Part shown: in pieces, positions 25,001 to 38,100 of the stretch
How positions within the stretch are numbered: position 1 is the stretch's first letter
How the letters are laid out: each line of letters starts with the position of its first letter
From: Mansonella perstans
Lineage: Eukaryota > Nematoda > Chromadorea > Rhabditida > Onchocercidae
Assembly: GCA_037074765.1 (NCBI GenBank)
Contig: JBAMDO010000006.1
Location: 186,001-250,000, forward strand
DNA length: 64,000 bases
Direction of reading: 5' to 3'
Made by a program: the position numbers and the translations under genes
The notes under the pieces: model-generated
The model's database searches: none
What the model was told of the DNA's origin: nothing
Seen by the model: the letters and a program-made list of their open reading frames with translations, nothing else

Positions 25001-27318
25001 ATTTTTCATAAGTTTGAGGGCATAACTGTCAAAAACAATTCTCCACAATGCTGATTTTTTCAACTTTTTATATTTTCAAGCTAAATAAGCAAGAAATGAT
25101 ATTTCATTACTTTTTGCGGCAAGATGATACAAGTATAATTTCTAATTCTAGACTTTTGGAGATTCTCGAAATTCTTGGAATATTTCTAGGCTTAAAAAGA
25201 TCATACCTTAACGAAATGATTTATCAGCTCAAAGAAGCTTTTTGTGGCATGGTTAAATGGAAAGTGGAGCAATTCTTTCTGCCACTTTTGCGAAGTTTAA
25301 TTAAATGCCGAAAAAAATTCCATTGCTTCACAAATAAAAAGTCCGCAATAGCTTCCAGATAATTAACAATCAATTTTTGCTAAGAAGAATTGCCATGTCC
25401 GATCATGAATGAGAGATGATACTTTTGATGAAACACACGAATCACGTAAAATTATTCAGTAATTTGAAAAGTAGTTTGTCAAAATAATGCATAACAACTG
25501 CAAACAGTTAAAGGATGGAATTTCCGGGAATTTGATTGCAAAGATTCCCAAAGAGTTTAAGATTTGAATTGTAACTGCTTGCAAACTTGCTCTCGTCTTT
25601 TTAGCCCCTTCAGCTTTACTTTCACGCAATCTCGCTAAACATTAGAAAAGTGCGTGTAACTTTAATGCTAACTAATTGTGCTCCAACAATTACTCCAAAA
25701 ATTCCTCTTAGATGCACTTTTTAAGCAATTATCAAATTATCAAATTCATTTTTACATTAAAATGATAATTTATTTCGAAACATTGCTACTATCTGTCAAC
25801 TAAAATGCCTGACCACTTGAAATTGAAATTTCATTATATTCAAAAATATCATACTTTATGTTTACTGAATAATCTTCACATCTTTACAACTATGAATTAG
25901 TTTAGTTGAACGAAGACAGTTTTTATTCTTGCAGAGAAAAGATATTAAATTAGCGAGCTTAAGGTTTAACAGTCTTTCAGAAAAATGGAAAAAGGAAAGG
26001 AAGTGAAAGAGCGGAAAAAAGCTGACTTAGGAAGACGGAATAAGAAATCAATCATTTAGTCTTCTTCTGAACTACTGTATGTATCCACATGGTCAAGCAA
26101 AAGATATTAAAAATCGAAGATTGAGAAGAGAAACCAAATGCTTTAGAAAATAAACCGTCTCAAAATTTTCAGTCATTGCTATAGAAAAAAAACTTTGCCT
26201 TCTGGTGTATGTGTAGAAAAAGAGATTTATCTAACATTTCAAAAATTAAGGCTTGATAGGAAAGGTAAGCCTGTGTTCTTGCAATAAATTATTTTTTCAT
26301 AGAAGTGCTCTCGTTGGCCTTAACAGGTCATCTGTGAATTTCAACAATAATTTAAACTGTCGCTGTACCGTCTGTTAAGTTTCACAGAAATAGCTTTAAC
26401 GAAATCACTAAGATTCAAATATTATATCCATCAACAGCAGAATAATTTTTTCAACAATAATTCGAAGAAGCATTGGATTAGTGAATTTTCCTCACATCGA
26501 AATTTCTACGTTTCAAGCCTCTACCAAAATTCTTTCCAGTCCATTGCCCTAACCAATATCTTAAATAATCTCTAAAAGAAGAAAAAGGAATTTATTGACA
26601 GAAATGCATAGTGTACGACAAAACAAATTTTTCTTCACAATGATAGTTCCAGAAACTGAAAATTTCTCGCAAATGAATGAGCTATCGATATTCTCGTCAT
26701 TTCATTCGGCCAGCAACTTCTCTCTCATTGTTAATTTCTTTAATTATGGAGTCAAAGCAAAGAAGAAAATCTGTGTGTTTGTCTAATTGAAAGTTTACAT
26801 TTTTGAGAATCATTAAGAACTAGAATCCCTTATCAAGCAACGAAATCATTCACTTTATCTATGAATGCATAAAAAAATAAATAAAAACTAGCTTTCAAAA
26901 AAATTTTTCAAATTTCAGAATGATTTTCAAAATTGCTTTTAAAATGAGAACAATTTTTTTTATTTTTGATTTTAGTAGTTTTTAAAAATGCAAACTTATA
27001 TTTAGACAAGTACATCAAGTACATAGTTTCCATAGCAAAATTAAAACTTTTTAATTATATTTCTTAAAACGTATCAGCAAAAGATGTGGAAAGTACATCA
27101 ATGATAAAAGTGTTCGTGGCACAATCTTTTCAACAAAAAAGTAAAATCAATAATGAATGACAAATTCATGATTAAATAATGAAAAATACTGCGCAAAAAA
27201 ATCCATGCATAGGGATTTGAACATTGCATAAACTGAATTATCTTTCTTTTACTTATTTAATACTAACATTTGGTTATTCAAGTTATTTAAAAATTAATAT
27301 TTAAGGTTGAATTAAACC

Positions 27319-27350
27319 GCAAAAAAAACAAAAAAAAAAAAAAAAAAACA
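27319..27350. repeat. A-rich tract
   Basis: Near-continuous run of A interrupted by single C. Low-complexity, with no attached element recognised. Confidence 0.8.
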
Positions 27351-27720
27351 AGAATCAAAATTTCAATAAAATAATTTTATGATGTGGATATTGAAGCAAA
27401 ATAACTGGGTAATTAACATGACGATAGAAATTTTGAAAAATGAAATTTCAACAGAATTCGAATGCCATTAATGGAAGAGAGAATTTGAAATACATAAATA
27501 GCAGTAATTTTTACTAACTTAACAAACCAATCCTTTCTTTTTCTTTTTCCAAGAACTCATTAAAAGGAATTAAAAAAAAAAACTTTCGCTTACAATGGAA
27601 AAATTCAATTGTTTATTTCAATGACCAATGACTCACTCATTCGTTTAATATCTAATAAAAATAGCTGTTATGAGAAAATTAACTTTTCTGAAATTGCCCA
27701 ATTGTTGCTTATTGCTTTTT

Positions 27721-27752
27721 CTCTCTCTCTCTCTCTCTCTCCCTCTCTCTCA
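27721..27752. repeat. (CT)n microsatellite
   Basis: Ten CT units, one CC interruption and further CT units. Simple sequence. Confidence 0.95.
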
Positions 27753-28339
27753 TTTGCATTGCAATTTGGCTAACAGTTAAATGAATGGAATTGTACTTTT
27801 GCTTATTCGTTATAAATTGGAAATCTAAAATATCTGCAAATTGCAAGAAATTTTTACCATTAAAAATATTCGAAGAAATCATACACTTCTAAATTCATAT
27901 TTCCTTTTTGAGGAAATTGATAAATTTATTGGTTATTTTTTAATGTTAGCTATATATCGCCTCGTATCCGACACATATTGTAGGAGCTTTTAGTAGACGA
28001 ATAAATGTTAGCGATTATCGTTCATCAGTGAAGCTTTTTCTTCGTTCTCTCTATTATCTGTAAAACTTTTGTGGAAGAATAATTCCACGCAGGAAATTTT
28101 CCAAAAACACTTACACTTCTCTTTGTTACTATATTGAGAAGAGAGAGTAGAATGGGAAAAATATTATCGTTAAAGTTATATTGGAGTAGTACAATTTTCT
28201 GATCGCAAAAGAGTATATTGAGATTGACACTAGGCCATGATAGATGAAAGCTTTGGCCTATATTTTACATATCGCATGTTGTCTGTTGAAATGATGCCAG
28301 AGAACAAAGAAAAAAACTTGTGGAAGGATATTTGATGCA

Positions 28340-28345
28340 TTTATT
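28340..28345 (-). terminator. AATAAA poly(A) signal of the collagen gene
   Basis: TTTATT on the plus strand reads AATAAA on the collagen strand, 49 nt after its stop codon, a typical short nematode 3' UTR. Confidence 0.7.
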
Positions 28346-28393
28346 GAATTGCGATAAATGTGTAGAGGAGCAATGGGATCATTTTAAATTTTG

Positions 28394-30127
28394 CTATCTA
28401 AGTAGAGAGTCGGGACCAGTCCTGGGCGGAGGACAATGGTCACATGAACCGGGTTGTCCTGGTGGTCCTCGAGGTCCTGGTGGTCCATGTGGTCCTGGTA
28501 AACCGTCCACACCTTTCTCTCCTGGATCACCTGGCGGTCCTGGAGGTCCTGCTTTACCGGGTTGACCATCTCTTCCGGGAGGTCCCGGAGGTCCTAAAAT
28601 ATTATTTTTATATTATATATTGTTTCTGTTACTTTGAGTGCATTCGAATTTGAAAGTGGATAAAAAAGCAGAAAAAATGGGTTTGTTGTGATTCTTACCT
28701 TGGGGTCCAGGAGGTCCAGGAGGACCTGGTGGACCAGGCGGTGCACCATTTACAACCTTTCCTGGTTCTCCTGGAGGTCCCTTTTCACCCGGCAATCCTG
28801 GTGGTCCTTGCGGTCCTTGAGGTCCTGGCGGTCCTGGCAGACCGGGGGCACCATCAATTCCTGCAATAAATGACCAATGGAGATGTTGACAAAAACAAGG
28901 AGTGAGCCTCTGAAATCAGGGCTATTACTCTAATTAAATTCGAGATATTGCAACTTTACCTGGAGTGCCAGCATCTCCCTGAGGTCCAGGTAAACCTTTT
29001 GGTCCGGGAGGTCCAGGTGGTCCGGGCGGCCCAGGTGGACATTTTTGACATGGTGGCTTTGGAGGTGGTCCAGGAAGCAAACTACCATCGCGGCCCGGTG
29101 GTCCTGGATTACCTGGTCGTCCCGGTGCTCTGAAAAATTTCTCAATGAACAAATTTAATGCCTTTGCAATTTTCGGATATGCCAAAACTGCTAAAACTTA
29201 CTTGCTTTAATAACAGGAATAATCAAGCAGCAATCATATCACAAGCTTTGTCAATGGATATTCGATAATCTACGAAAATGCCAAGCCCTTCACCGAAAAG
29301 TTTTAGAAATTACCTATTTTTAAAATAAACGACTCCCAACTTCTCGGACAATTTTAAAAATAAATCAAAAAAACGTATTACTAACCCAGGTCTTCCATCA
29401 CGTCCCGGAGGACCAGGTGCTCCGGGTGGTCCAACTTGACACGTACAGCAACTTCCACGCGTCGGCATATTTGATTCCAACTGAATGTTTTTTGAAGCAA
29501 GTTGACGTTTTTTACGAGATGTAGTAGTGGCAGCTATGGAAGATGTAACTGTTTGCAACTGTACCATTTCTTTCCACATATCTCGCGACCGAATCTGGAA
29601 AAGAATTTTGATAAATTTAAGATGATTCAAAAATTCATTTTTTTAATGTCCAAGCATAAAATCATTGATAAGACAACTTGATTAAACTAATAATTTGGAA
29701 AAGTGACTATTAATTTTGAAGAGACGATCAAAACACTACTACCGCGTACGATCATTAGTTTGGTACGGAAAATCGAAGCAATACTGGAATAATTCACCGA
29801 CTGATTTTGATTTAATTATTCATTTAAAGCCTTTAAAAATATCGCAAAACTTTACAAATAAATATAGATACTTCAATATAAAATGTGACAAAAAATTTGA
29901 AGATTTAATCTTTAAAGATTTCGTCTCCATTTAATCATTACAGTGCTTAATTAACCATTTACCTTACAGTAATCGACCTCGTTTTGCATAAATGACTGAA
30001 CACTTTGCATATGACTGTAAATAATGGGTAACGTGATCACACAGCACATCACCGATATAGCGGAAAAGGCGACGGCTGCAAAAGCAATAGGTTTCAAAGA
30101 ACGTCGTTTCCGGTCCGGAAAATCCAT
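28394..30127 (-). CDS. Nematode cuticle collagen (301 aa)
   Basis: A structural collagen secreted by hypodermis, assembled as trimers and cross-linked into the cuticle. Five minus-strand exons join in frame: 30127-29963, 29594-29386, 29129-28960, 28860-28699, 28593-28394. Residues 15-38 form a hydrophobic signal-anchor inside the cuticle-collagen N-terminal domain. RKKR at 82-85 is a subtilisin-like cleavage site that would release the extracellular part. Gly-X-Y blocks follow from about 110, with short interruptions. Cys clusters CCTC, CQKC and CDHC frame the triple-helical blocks and would form inter-chain disulfides. The length, near 300 aa, is usual for the family. The protein ends shortly after the last Cys pair (SLLR). 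The exact orthologue cannot be assigned because these collagens form a large family with similar repeats. Confidence 0.95.
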
Positions 30128-30140
30128 TTGTATCGGATAT

Positions 30141-30148
30141 TCTAAAAA
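30141..30148 (-). promoter_or_regulatory. Splice acceptor just upstream of the collagen ATG
   Basis: On the collagen strand TTTTTAG ends 14 nt before the start codon. It is either the 3' end of a 5'-UTR intron or, as is common in nematodes, an SL1 trans-splice site. No upstream exon was recognised, which favours trans-splicing, but this is inference. Confidence 0.5.
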
Positions 30149-31712
30149 GTACTGTAAGTAACAATAATAGTAAGTTTCAAGTCAAAGATAATACAACTGA
30201 TGTAAGTATCAATAAGAACAGTTGTGATCTCATCTTAATTGCGGATACCTCTCTGACCTAAATCTTTCTGTCAATACTGATTTTATTCAACCAAATTTAT
30301 ATATAATGAAATAGTGAGAACGAGTTCAAGCTTACGGTCTAATTAATTACATAAGTCCTGTACATACGAGTTATTCAATATTAATAGTTATGGCGCAGAC
30401 ATTTAGAAACTTATAAATGATTCATTTAGGTATTTAAGTATTTCACGAATTCCAGCATTCAAGTCTGTTCATGTGTGCACCAATGATTTGTTTACTTACT
30501 TAAAATTTAAATATTTAGTGAGAATAAGAAAAATGAAAAGAAAATCTAGTAAGAATTAATTACTAAAAGGCAGATAATAATAAAACCAGGTTTTCTTAAA
30601 ACCATGTGCAGAAATAGTAGCAGGCAAACTTTAATTATGTAAAGTCTCTCCAAGTTTTCTTCTTTAGACGATTTGAAGCATTCAGAACTTTTTATTAATT
30701 TTACCATTTCATACAAGAAGGCTCAGTTCAACTACTTTTTCCTATAACTTTTTCTTTACATACTTATTTGTTCGCAACCATGAGCAAATGTATAGAGAAA
30801 ATCCTATAATCCGATATGTGAACAATCTAATAGTTAACTCAAATATGTGGCTTTAGATCAGAGAAGAAAAACTAGTTTGGAATTTATTGAAACAAACTAT
30901 TCTTAAATTTAATAAAGAGTTGAAATTCTAGTTATCTGCTCTTTCAAACACTTCACTCTTACAGTAAAGAAAAACACACAAATAAAATTAAAGAGCTTAT
31001 TAAGATCAGAAAGATGAAGAGTAATAATTAATCGTTAAGTAAAACATTAAACGTTTCTATAGATTAATTCTCTGCAAAAGAATGAAGTCGACAGTTAAAG
31101 TTCATAAACAGGATGAACCAGTTATTTCAAGTACTATTGCCAGTAACGCATGCTTCGAATCATTATTAATCTCGAACGATTTCCTTTTATAATATTGTAG
31201 TAGGTCAACCAACGCCTTCTAATTCCTGTAGTAAACACCGACCCATATTTTTCTTGTACTGTAAAGACGATTGAATACAAAGATGATGGCGTTAAGAACT
31301 GAATAAAATGATCTCCATTGAAAATTAGATCTCCACTGAAAATTAGGTCATTCTTCCATAAAGCATCTCGGACACACGTAATCCTTCTCACAAAAAACGC
31401 TTTCTTTTCCTTGATTTAAATTAATGATACTGAATTGATAATCAGTAGCTGATGATCAGATATGCTACCGTGGCTCATGAAAAAGAAGTGATTTGCATTG
31501 CATTTCTTGTTTTGGATTATGATTTCTCTTGCATTATCGAATCACGGATTCGGCTAAACAGCTATACCAGAAAGTATTACATGAATAAGTCAGAAAATCT
31601 GACAACACCTGAAGAATGCATCCGGATCAAGTACTATTTCCGCATCCATGTTCAAAATGTTGTATCTCATCTAATGTAATTCAGTAAATACAACACTGAA
31701 CTGAAACTTAAG

Positions 31713-31753
31713 ATTCTGTTCATAAAACTACTTTGTAGTTTTATGAACAGAAT
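31713..31753. repeat. Perfect palindrome, 19-bp arms, 3-nt loop
   Basis: ATTCTGTTCATAAAACTAC at 31713-31731 is followed by TTT and then its exact reverse complement at 31735-31753. The transcript would fold into a hairpin without mismatches. Confidence 0.95.
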
Positions 31754-32075
31754 TTTGCCCCACTTTATTTGTCCACTAGTATGCCTTTCTGTTAATTAAA
31801 CGATACAAGCTTGATCAAAGCAAAATTTAAGCACATGGCCCACATGCACTTAAAATTTCAGATCTTAAAAACATATTTTTAATTGAATTTTAAAGCTACT
31901 TCCAGAGTTTGACAAAAAAAATTATACAACATGTACACAAAGCCAAAATCAACAATTACAACAACAAAACAAAGTACTGCAAATAATCAATGATTTTTAA
32001 AAATTCACCCAATTAATCACAGTAAATTAATTTTCCCTGATGCACATCTGTATCCTCTTTTTCCGATATCATTTG

Positions 32076-32101
32076 AAAAAAAAAAAAAAAAAAAAAAAAA
32101 A
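32076..32101. repeat. A tract
   Basis: 26 consecutive A on the plus strand. Low-complexity. Confidence 0.95.
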
Positions 32102-32163
32102 CTGCCTAAACCGCCCAATTTTCAACAAAAATTATTTGAGAAATAGCAGCGTCTGGTAAAATT

Positions 32164-35100
32164 TTACATTTCATCAATGTGAGGAGTTGCTCCACTGTTC
32201 TCTGTAATATGTTGCTCAAAGCGTAAAGCCAACAGGTCACATAGTCGCTGAAATAAAAAGTTCAGAAACTTAATCTGGAAATGGTAAAGAAAAATATTAG
32301 TTAATTTCAGTGACAATGTTTTAGAAGTTTTCTGCACACTATTAGTCCTTGATAATATGCTTATCTACGGTTGAAAACAACTTATGTTATGATTTATTTT
32401 GTTAATCTTTCACCGATTTCATAGCAGTCAATCACTGTGTCCTAAGAAGCTGTTTGTTTAACTTCTCAATAATTTTATAAAAAAATTTGAAAAAACGCAA
32501 TTCGCAAAATTTTTTTCAATTTCATGCAAATATCGTACCTTTGACATATTGTCATACCGTACAATAGTTTTTTCGTCCAATTCTTCATTTATGTTGATTG
32601 GAAACTCATCAGTTTCATCAGGTTGCTTATAAGTAGGATAAACGAGGATAATCTCATGACGTGGCCTTATTTCGCGCAGAATATCAACGAAATCATCATT
32701 CAGTTTCTATAAAGAACGTTTTTTAAAAACTTCTAGAAAAATCCTTTCTTCTGCAATCACTGTGATTCTATAAGAACATCAACAAAAATACCTAAAATAT
32801 TTAAAAGTGCCTAAAAATATACTAAAAGTACCTAAAATTCCATTATCCTTTATCATAAGAGTTCACATTATTAATGAATAAGCAACAAAATTAAAAAAAA
32901 AAATTTTTTTTGAAATGCTCACTTTTTGGAAACAAAGAGTGGCAGCAACAAAAAGAGGAATTCGTATTTTACTTTTCAAATCCATCGCAATTGCACGAAA
33001 GTTCTTAACATCATTTCGTTCGACAGCCGAAAAAAGATCCGCATAAATTGAACAATGCAACAATAATTTCTCTGTAATTCTTTTAAGGAACTGTACATGA
33101 AAATTTTGCGTAAATTTATATATCTCTTTTGTTTCCTCATTTATACAAACAGGATATAAAGAAAAATCGAAATTTGCATTCGGAAATCAAAAATAATCAG
33201 AAAATAACTAGTTTGTTGTTAGGTATTCAAAAGAAATTGGAATATCATAAGCTGAACTATGAGTAACAGAAATTAATCTAGTTTATATTCAAAAGCTAGA
33301 GAGTTATGTGCGAAAGCTGAAATAAATTTATTTTGATCTTACTTTTAATTCCATCAAGTTTTTTTGTTCAACTTCTTTTAATCTTGTAAGTATCATATAC
33401 ACTGTTTAAATTTTAATCTCAATTATACAAATTCAAAGAATTTTGGCCTCTTCCTAAATTCATAAAGAATTGTAATCATACAATCTTAATTGGTGGTTTT
33501 GAATAATTGTCAATAAAAATTGATGAACAAACCATAAATTTCGAGTGTAGTCGATGAATACAGAACAGATAAATTTTGAATTGAATCTGATTTTTCCAAC
33601 AAATGTTGATTCCCACTTAAATCAAAATAAAATTTACAAACAATAAAAATTACTGACAAAATCGCGAAAATCTTGATTAACTTGTAGAAGAAAATGTTTC
33701 AAAAAAACCGCGATATCGGAGTACATCCCATGACATATGTTTCAATATTAAGGAATTATATAAGACGATATTTCCCAAAAATAGTCGAAGCTAGAATTAG
33801 TTTTTCGATGAAACTGAGTAACTTGAAATGATTTATGTTAACGTGGCTAAAAATCTTACATTCGTAAATTTATTCGTTGTTTATGCAATTTGCAAATATC
33901 TTCATTTGGCCAGTGATGACAACAATTAATATAGTGCATTGCATAATCCATATTCCAGAAATGCTCGGCCAACAAGCTTACGAAGAATATAAATTCATCA
34001 CTGCGCTTACTTACTCCTGAAAAATATTCCTGAAGATAATTCCGTAAAATATTAAGTTTATTGAATACTATTCTTCTCAATTCAAGTATTCCGGAGAAGC
34101 GGAGGTTTGAAAAAGGTCAAAGAAAGCAGGCCAAAAAAGGAAAAGGAACGATTCAACTTAAGTGTCACATATTATACTCTCATTTTTTTTTCTATTTCGA
34201 AAAATTAATGCCTTGGAATACTTAAAAACGAACCAATAATTTCATGGACGGATTCAAAACTGAACATTGTTGCATCATCAGATTGTTTACCTTCGACTAA
34301 ATTTTCCATAAGGTAATATGTATACTTTTTTACTGCCAGCTCCTGAATAGAGAGATATTTGGAATTTTGTAAGAAAAAAAAATACTTCTAATTTTTCCAA
34401 AAAATGAAGAGAAAATTGAACATCGGAAATCATATGAGATGGTAAAAAACTAAATCTTACGTTAAATTAATATAAATTATCCTTAAGATTACAGGAACTT
34501 ACAGTTGGCTTCAGAGTTAACGAATGTCTATATAAATCCATCGTATCGTAATGGTTTTCTGCTTCTGCGATTGAGGCCTATAATAAATTAATTGCTCTTA
34601 TTCCTGAAGATGATCCCATAAAATAAGTTTATTGAAACCTATTCTCCTTTATTTAAATGTCCTGGGCCTGTATAAAAAAATAATGATATATCAGATTTTC
34701 TCAATGGATTCGATCTCATTTAATGGTTCATGTCAGGATCTCTGCTATTACCGAAATACATCCTTTCCGAAACAGAAGATCCGCAGAGATAAACTTATAG
34801 AATCACGCAAAATAATGGATATAAAACTTCGTAAAGTATCATAAAATACTTACCAGAACACACCAAATTTCGGCTGACTCGGGATTAATTTTCTGAGCCA
34901 TAGTGAGAGCTCGTCGTGCTAGATCGTACTGCAAATCCTACATGCTTGAAACACAACTTCACACAGGAAATTTTTAACATGAAAAAGCTACATAATTTCT
35001 TTTTACTTTAAATATAATATCCACAACTGAACGCTCAATTTTAAAAAGCAACACGCAAGTTTTTCAGCGATTACAGAATATTCAGTTCCTTTCGTCCCTG

Positions 35101-38100
35101 TTCAGTAATAGACTTCTCATCTGTTCACATAAAAATTAAAAAATCCCGAATAATTCATACCTGACTGGATTTCTGATACAATAAGCCGAGTAAAAACCAA
35201 GCAGTATCGTTTTTTATGTTTAACTGTAGTGCCCGTACAAGGCAATGCTGTATCACTAAAACACTGCCTGAGAACCCAACCGCTTCCGAAAGATTTGTCC
35301 AATATATCGATTTCGCTGTTTTTGATGAGGAATGTTTGATGGCACGTTTAAAACACTCGATGATGCTACATATACCAGATTAGATTTGTGGAAATTTTCA
35401 CTTTACAATTACAGTAGTCCCTCACCAAGTAGCTCACGAATCGTAAAATCACTATTACATTAAAGTCAAAAATTGCAAAAGATGAAAGAATTTTCATTTC
35501 AAATGTAAGTGACTAAAGCCTTTTAATGTCGAAGGATACAAGGCAAATTCTAGAGCAAAATTACAAAGCGCTTTCAGAATTTTAGCTCAGTTCATGAACT
35601 TGCGATTAATCTTTTTCATAATTTCTTTTACTAAGTTTATTAAACTATGTGCAACCATCTATTTCAAACGTGGAATCACAAATTACTTAAGATGGCAAAC
35701 AAATGAGAATATTATCGAAACAAACACTAAGATCAGTAAGCTTACTTCGTACATCTGGAGTAATCTTCCGTTAGTTGACATTTTCGTAGCAAGGCAACAC
35801 CCAAATCATTCCAGGCACTGGCCCAATTTGGATGTGTTTTTACCATAAAGCAGTAGAAACGAATAGCAAGTTCAACTGTATCCAACACTGACTCGATTTT
35901 CCAGGTTTTGGGAAATTCGAAATGTTGAAAAGTATCAGCATGATATCTACTTGCTAATAAAAGCGCATCAGCAGCTATTTTAAAGGGTAATATAAATCCC
36001 GGACTGTGATCGAAGGCTTTTCCGACTAAGTCGAAAAATTTATTTAAGAGATCAAACTGCAAGGAACATGGCGAATTTTGAGCCTCTTTCAAGATGGATT
36101 CGGCATATAACAGATAAACACAATCTGCGTCACTTTGACCACTTTCAACACGTCTTAGCAATTCCAAACATTGTTCAGTTGCTTCCTCCAACTGACCAGT
36201 AGCTTGGCACATTTGAATAAACTAGAAAAAGGTTGGATTTCTTATAATGACTGTTATTCCTACAATATTTTAGAGAAAAATATAGATTGTGGGCAGTTAG
36301 TTACAACACGATAAAGTATCGTTCAGTTTTCACTCAGCTATAAATTTTACTTTTTTTGGTATTCAAGTAACAAAAAATATGTTCATAAAGATGCTAGCAA
36401 TAAAAAGTCAAATTCAATAGAAGCAACTTGAAGTGTTAAAAAATTTTTTCAGCTACTTCAAAATCGAAATGAATTTTGAAAAATAAGAGTGAAAAAAGAA
36501 AAACAGTTGGATTCAAGAAATTATTATTAGTGGGAAAAATTTTTGCTAACTTGAATTTGAGCAACTTTATTATCTGGGTCAAGATCTATTGCTGCTTTGA
36601 AAGCTTTGATAGCACATTGGTAGTTTCCACGCTTTTTATACGCATCTCCTAGTGTTGTCCAGGTTAGAGCATCTGTCTTATCAAGTGCAACAATGCGCTG
36701 CATTTGATTAATTGCTAAATCAATCTATAAAATCCAATAAGATTTCAAAACGGCACAACGACCACGAATTTTAAATCAAATTTATTCAAAACTGATCAAA
36801 AGCTGCTTAAAAAAATATAATTTTACTATAATCACTTTCACTCACATTTCTTAAAATATAATTCAAACATCAGATCGTTAGATTTATTAGATTATTGCTT
36901 CTCTACTAGTATAGAACTACCTCAAATGCGACAAAAATTCATAGAGAGAGTCGTTTATTTCATTTCAATATAATTGTTGCTCATGCAGCCAGTAGATCAA
37001 AAAACCTTATTTGTACAAGATTTTAATTTCATGTGATTGAGAATGAGATGAAAAAAATGAATAAAGAATAAAACTTACATTTCCACTTTGAAGCTCCAGT
37101 AACGCCAACTTTTTCAGTGCCCAAAGATCATTAGGTACTGCTTTCGAATATAGTAACAAATATTTGAGGAGATCTTCATTGCGACCTTCCAAACTCAAGA
37201 GTTCGTCCAGGAGCTTTATAACCTTTCAAAAGAAACGAAATAACAATAGTTTTTCATCATGTATTTAAAAACTAAAAAACGAAATCAAGGAATAGAACGT
37301 ATCTTCTTACCAGTTTCTTCAAACAAAGAACAAAAACAATTTATTTAAAAATATTCAATTTCACTTCTTCAAATTAAATAAAATATTAGAAAACAGAAAT
37401 AATTCTCGTAATGCTTAGTTCTACCTTCGCATCTTGCGGACGAATTTTTGCTGCTCTTTCCAAGCACGATATAGCTTTGACTTGACTTTTTGCCTTCAAA
37501 CTCAACCCCAAAAAAAAGAAAGCTTTGCTGCTATATGGATTTAGTTTTGCTGCCTACAAATAAAATAAGTCATTTATTATGAAACTCAGTAACCAATTAT
37601 TGCTAATTTAAATAAATAAATTTTATTAGTTTAAACAAGGAAACATACAAGATAATATGTACCAAAATTTTGGAGAATTTCAGCACGCATAACTTCATGT
37701 TTATTAAAAGTTTACAGGTCTGTTTACAAACTATAGATCAGTTCAGTGGTAATGCCACTTTATAAGCTCCTATGTTTTACTATTACTACTCTAGCTTGAA
37801 AAAACAAACTTTCACAAGAACAGATGTAGTGAGTGCATCTTCGGCATTCAATTTCAAATAAATTTCCCCAAGAAGCAGTAGGCACTGCCATGATTTCGGA
37901 TTGGCTTTTGCAGCATTTTCAGCCAAAGATCTCGCTTCTGAAGTGGATTCAGTTCAATTTAGTCGCTAGTGGCCAGCAGCATCGAAATTTATGTATATTC
38001 AATTTAAGCGAATTGCGCAGACAGACAGGAATGAACAACTTGCAAGTGAAAAGGTCCCAATATATGACATAAGCTTTAAGAACTTGACAAATAAAAATGT

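Larger units (their letters stand above)
18151..28339. other. Gene-free region upstream of the SK channel
   Basis: About 10 kb with no exon that can be supported. Open frames such as 19892-20296 (minus) and 25048-25362 (plus) translate to AT-driven Phe/Ile/Leu/Lys-rich peptides without domains or splice context. The region contains a three-copy tandem repeat (21900-22022), a GT-rich patch near 23080, an A tract (27319-27350) and a CT microsatellite (27721-27752). The part nearest 18150 is the probable promoter of the minus-strand gene. Confidence 0.55.
30149..32163. other. Intergenic region between collagen and ttc-37
   Basis: Upstream of the collagen and downstream of ttc-37, both on the minus strand. 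No gene was recognised. It contains a perfect 19-bp-arm palindrome (31713-31753) and an A tract (32076-32101) about 60 bp past the ttc-37 stop. The opposed ORFs at 31134-31391 and 31452-31679 have no recognisable content. Confidence 0.6.

Noticed and set aside
25048..25362. 104-codon plus-strand ORF
   Set aside because: No recognisable motif, isolated in AT-rich DNA, codon use like the background.
28320..28565. Plus-strand Gly/Pro-rich ORF
   Set aside because: It is the antisense of the last collagen exon; the splice sites and N-terminal domain are all on the minus strand.
33640..33740. Possible extra ttc-37 exon (reading SDIAVFLKHF on the minus strand)
   Set aside because: No acceptor precedes it in frame (a TGA intervenes), and the flanking exons join in phase without it.
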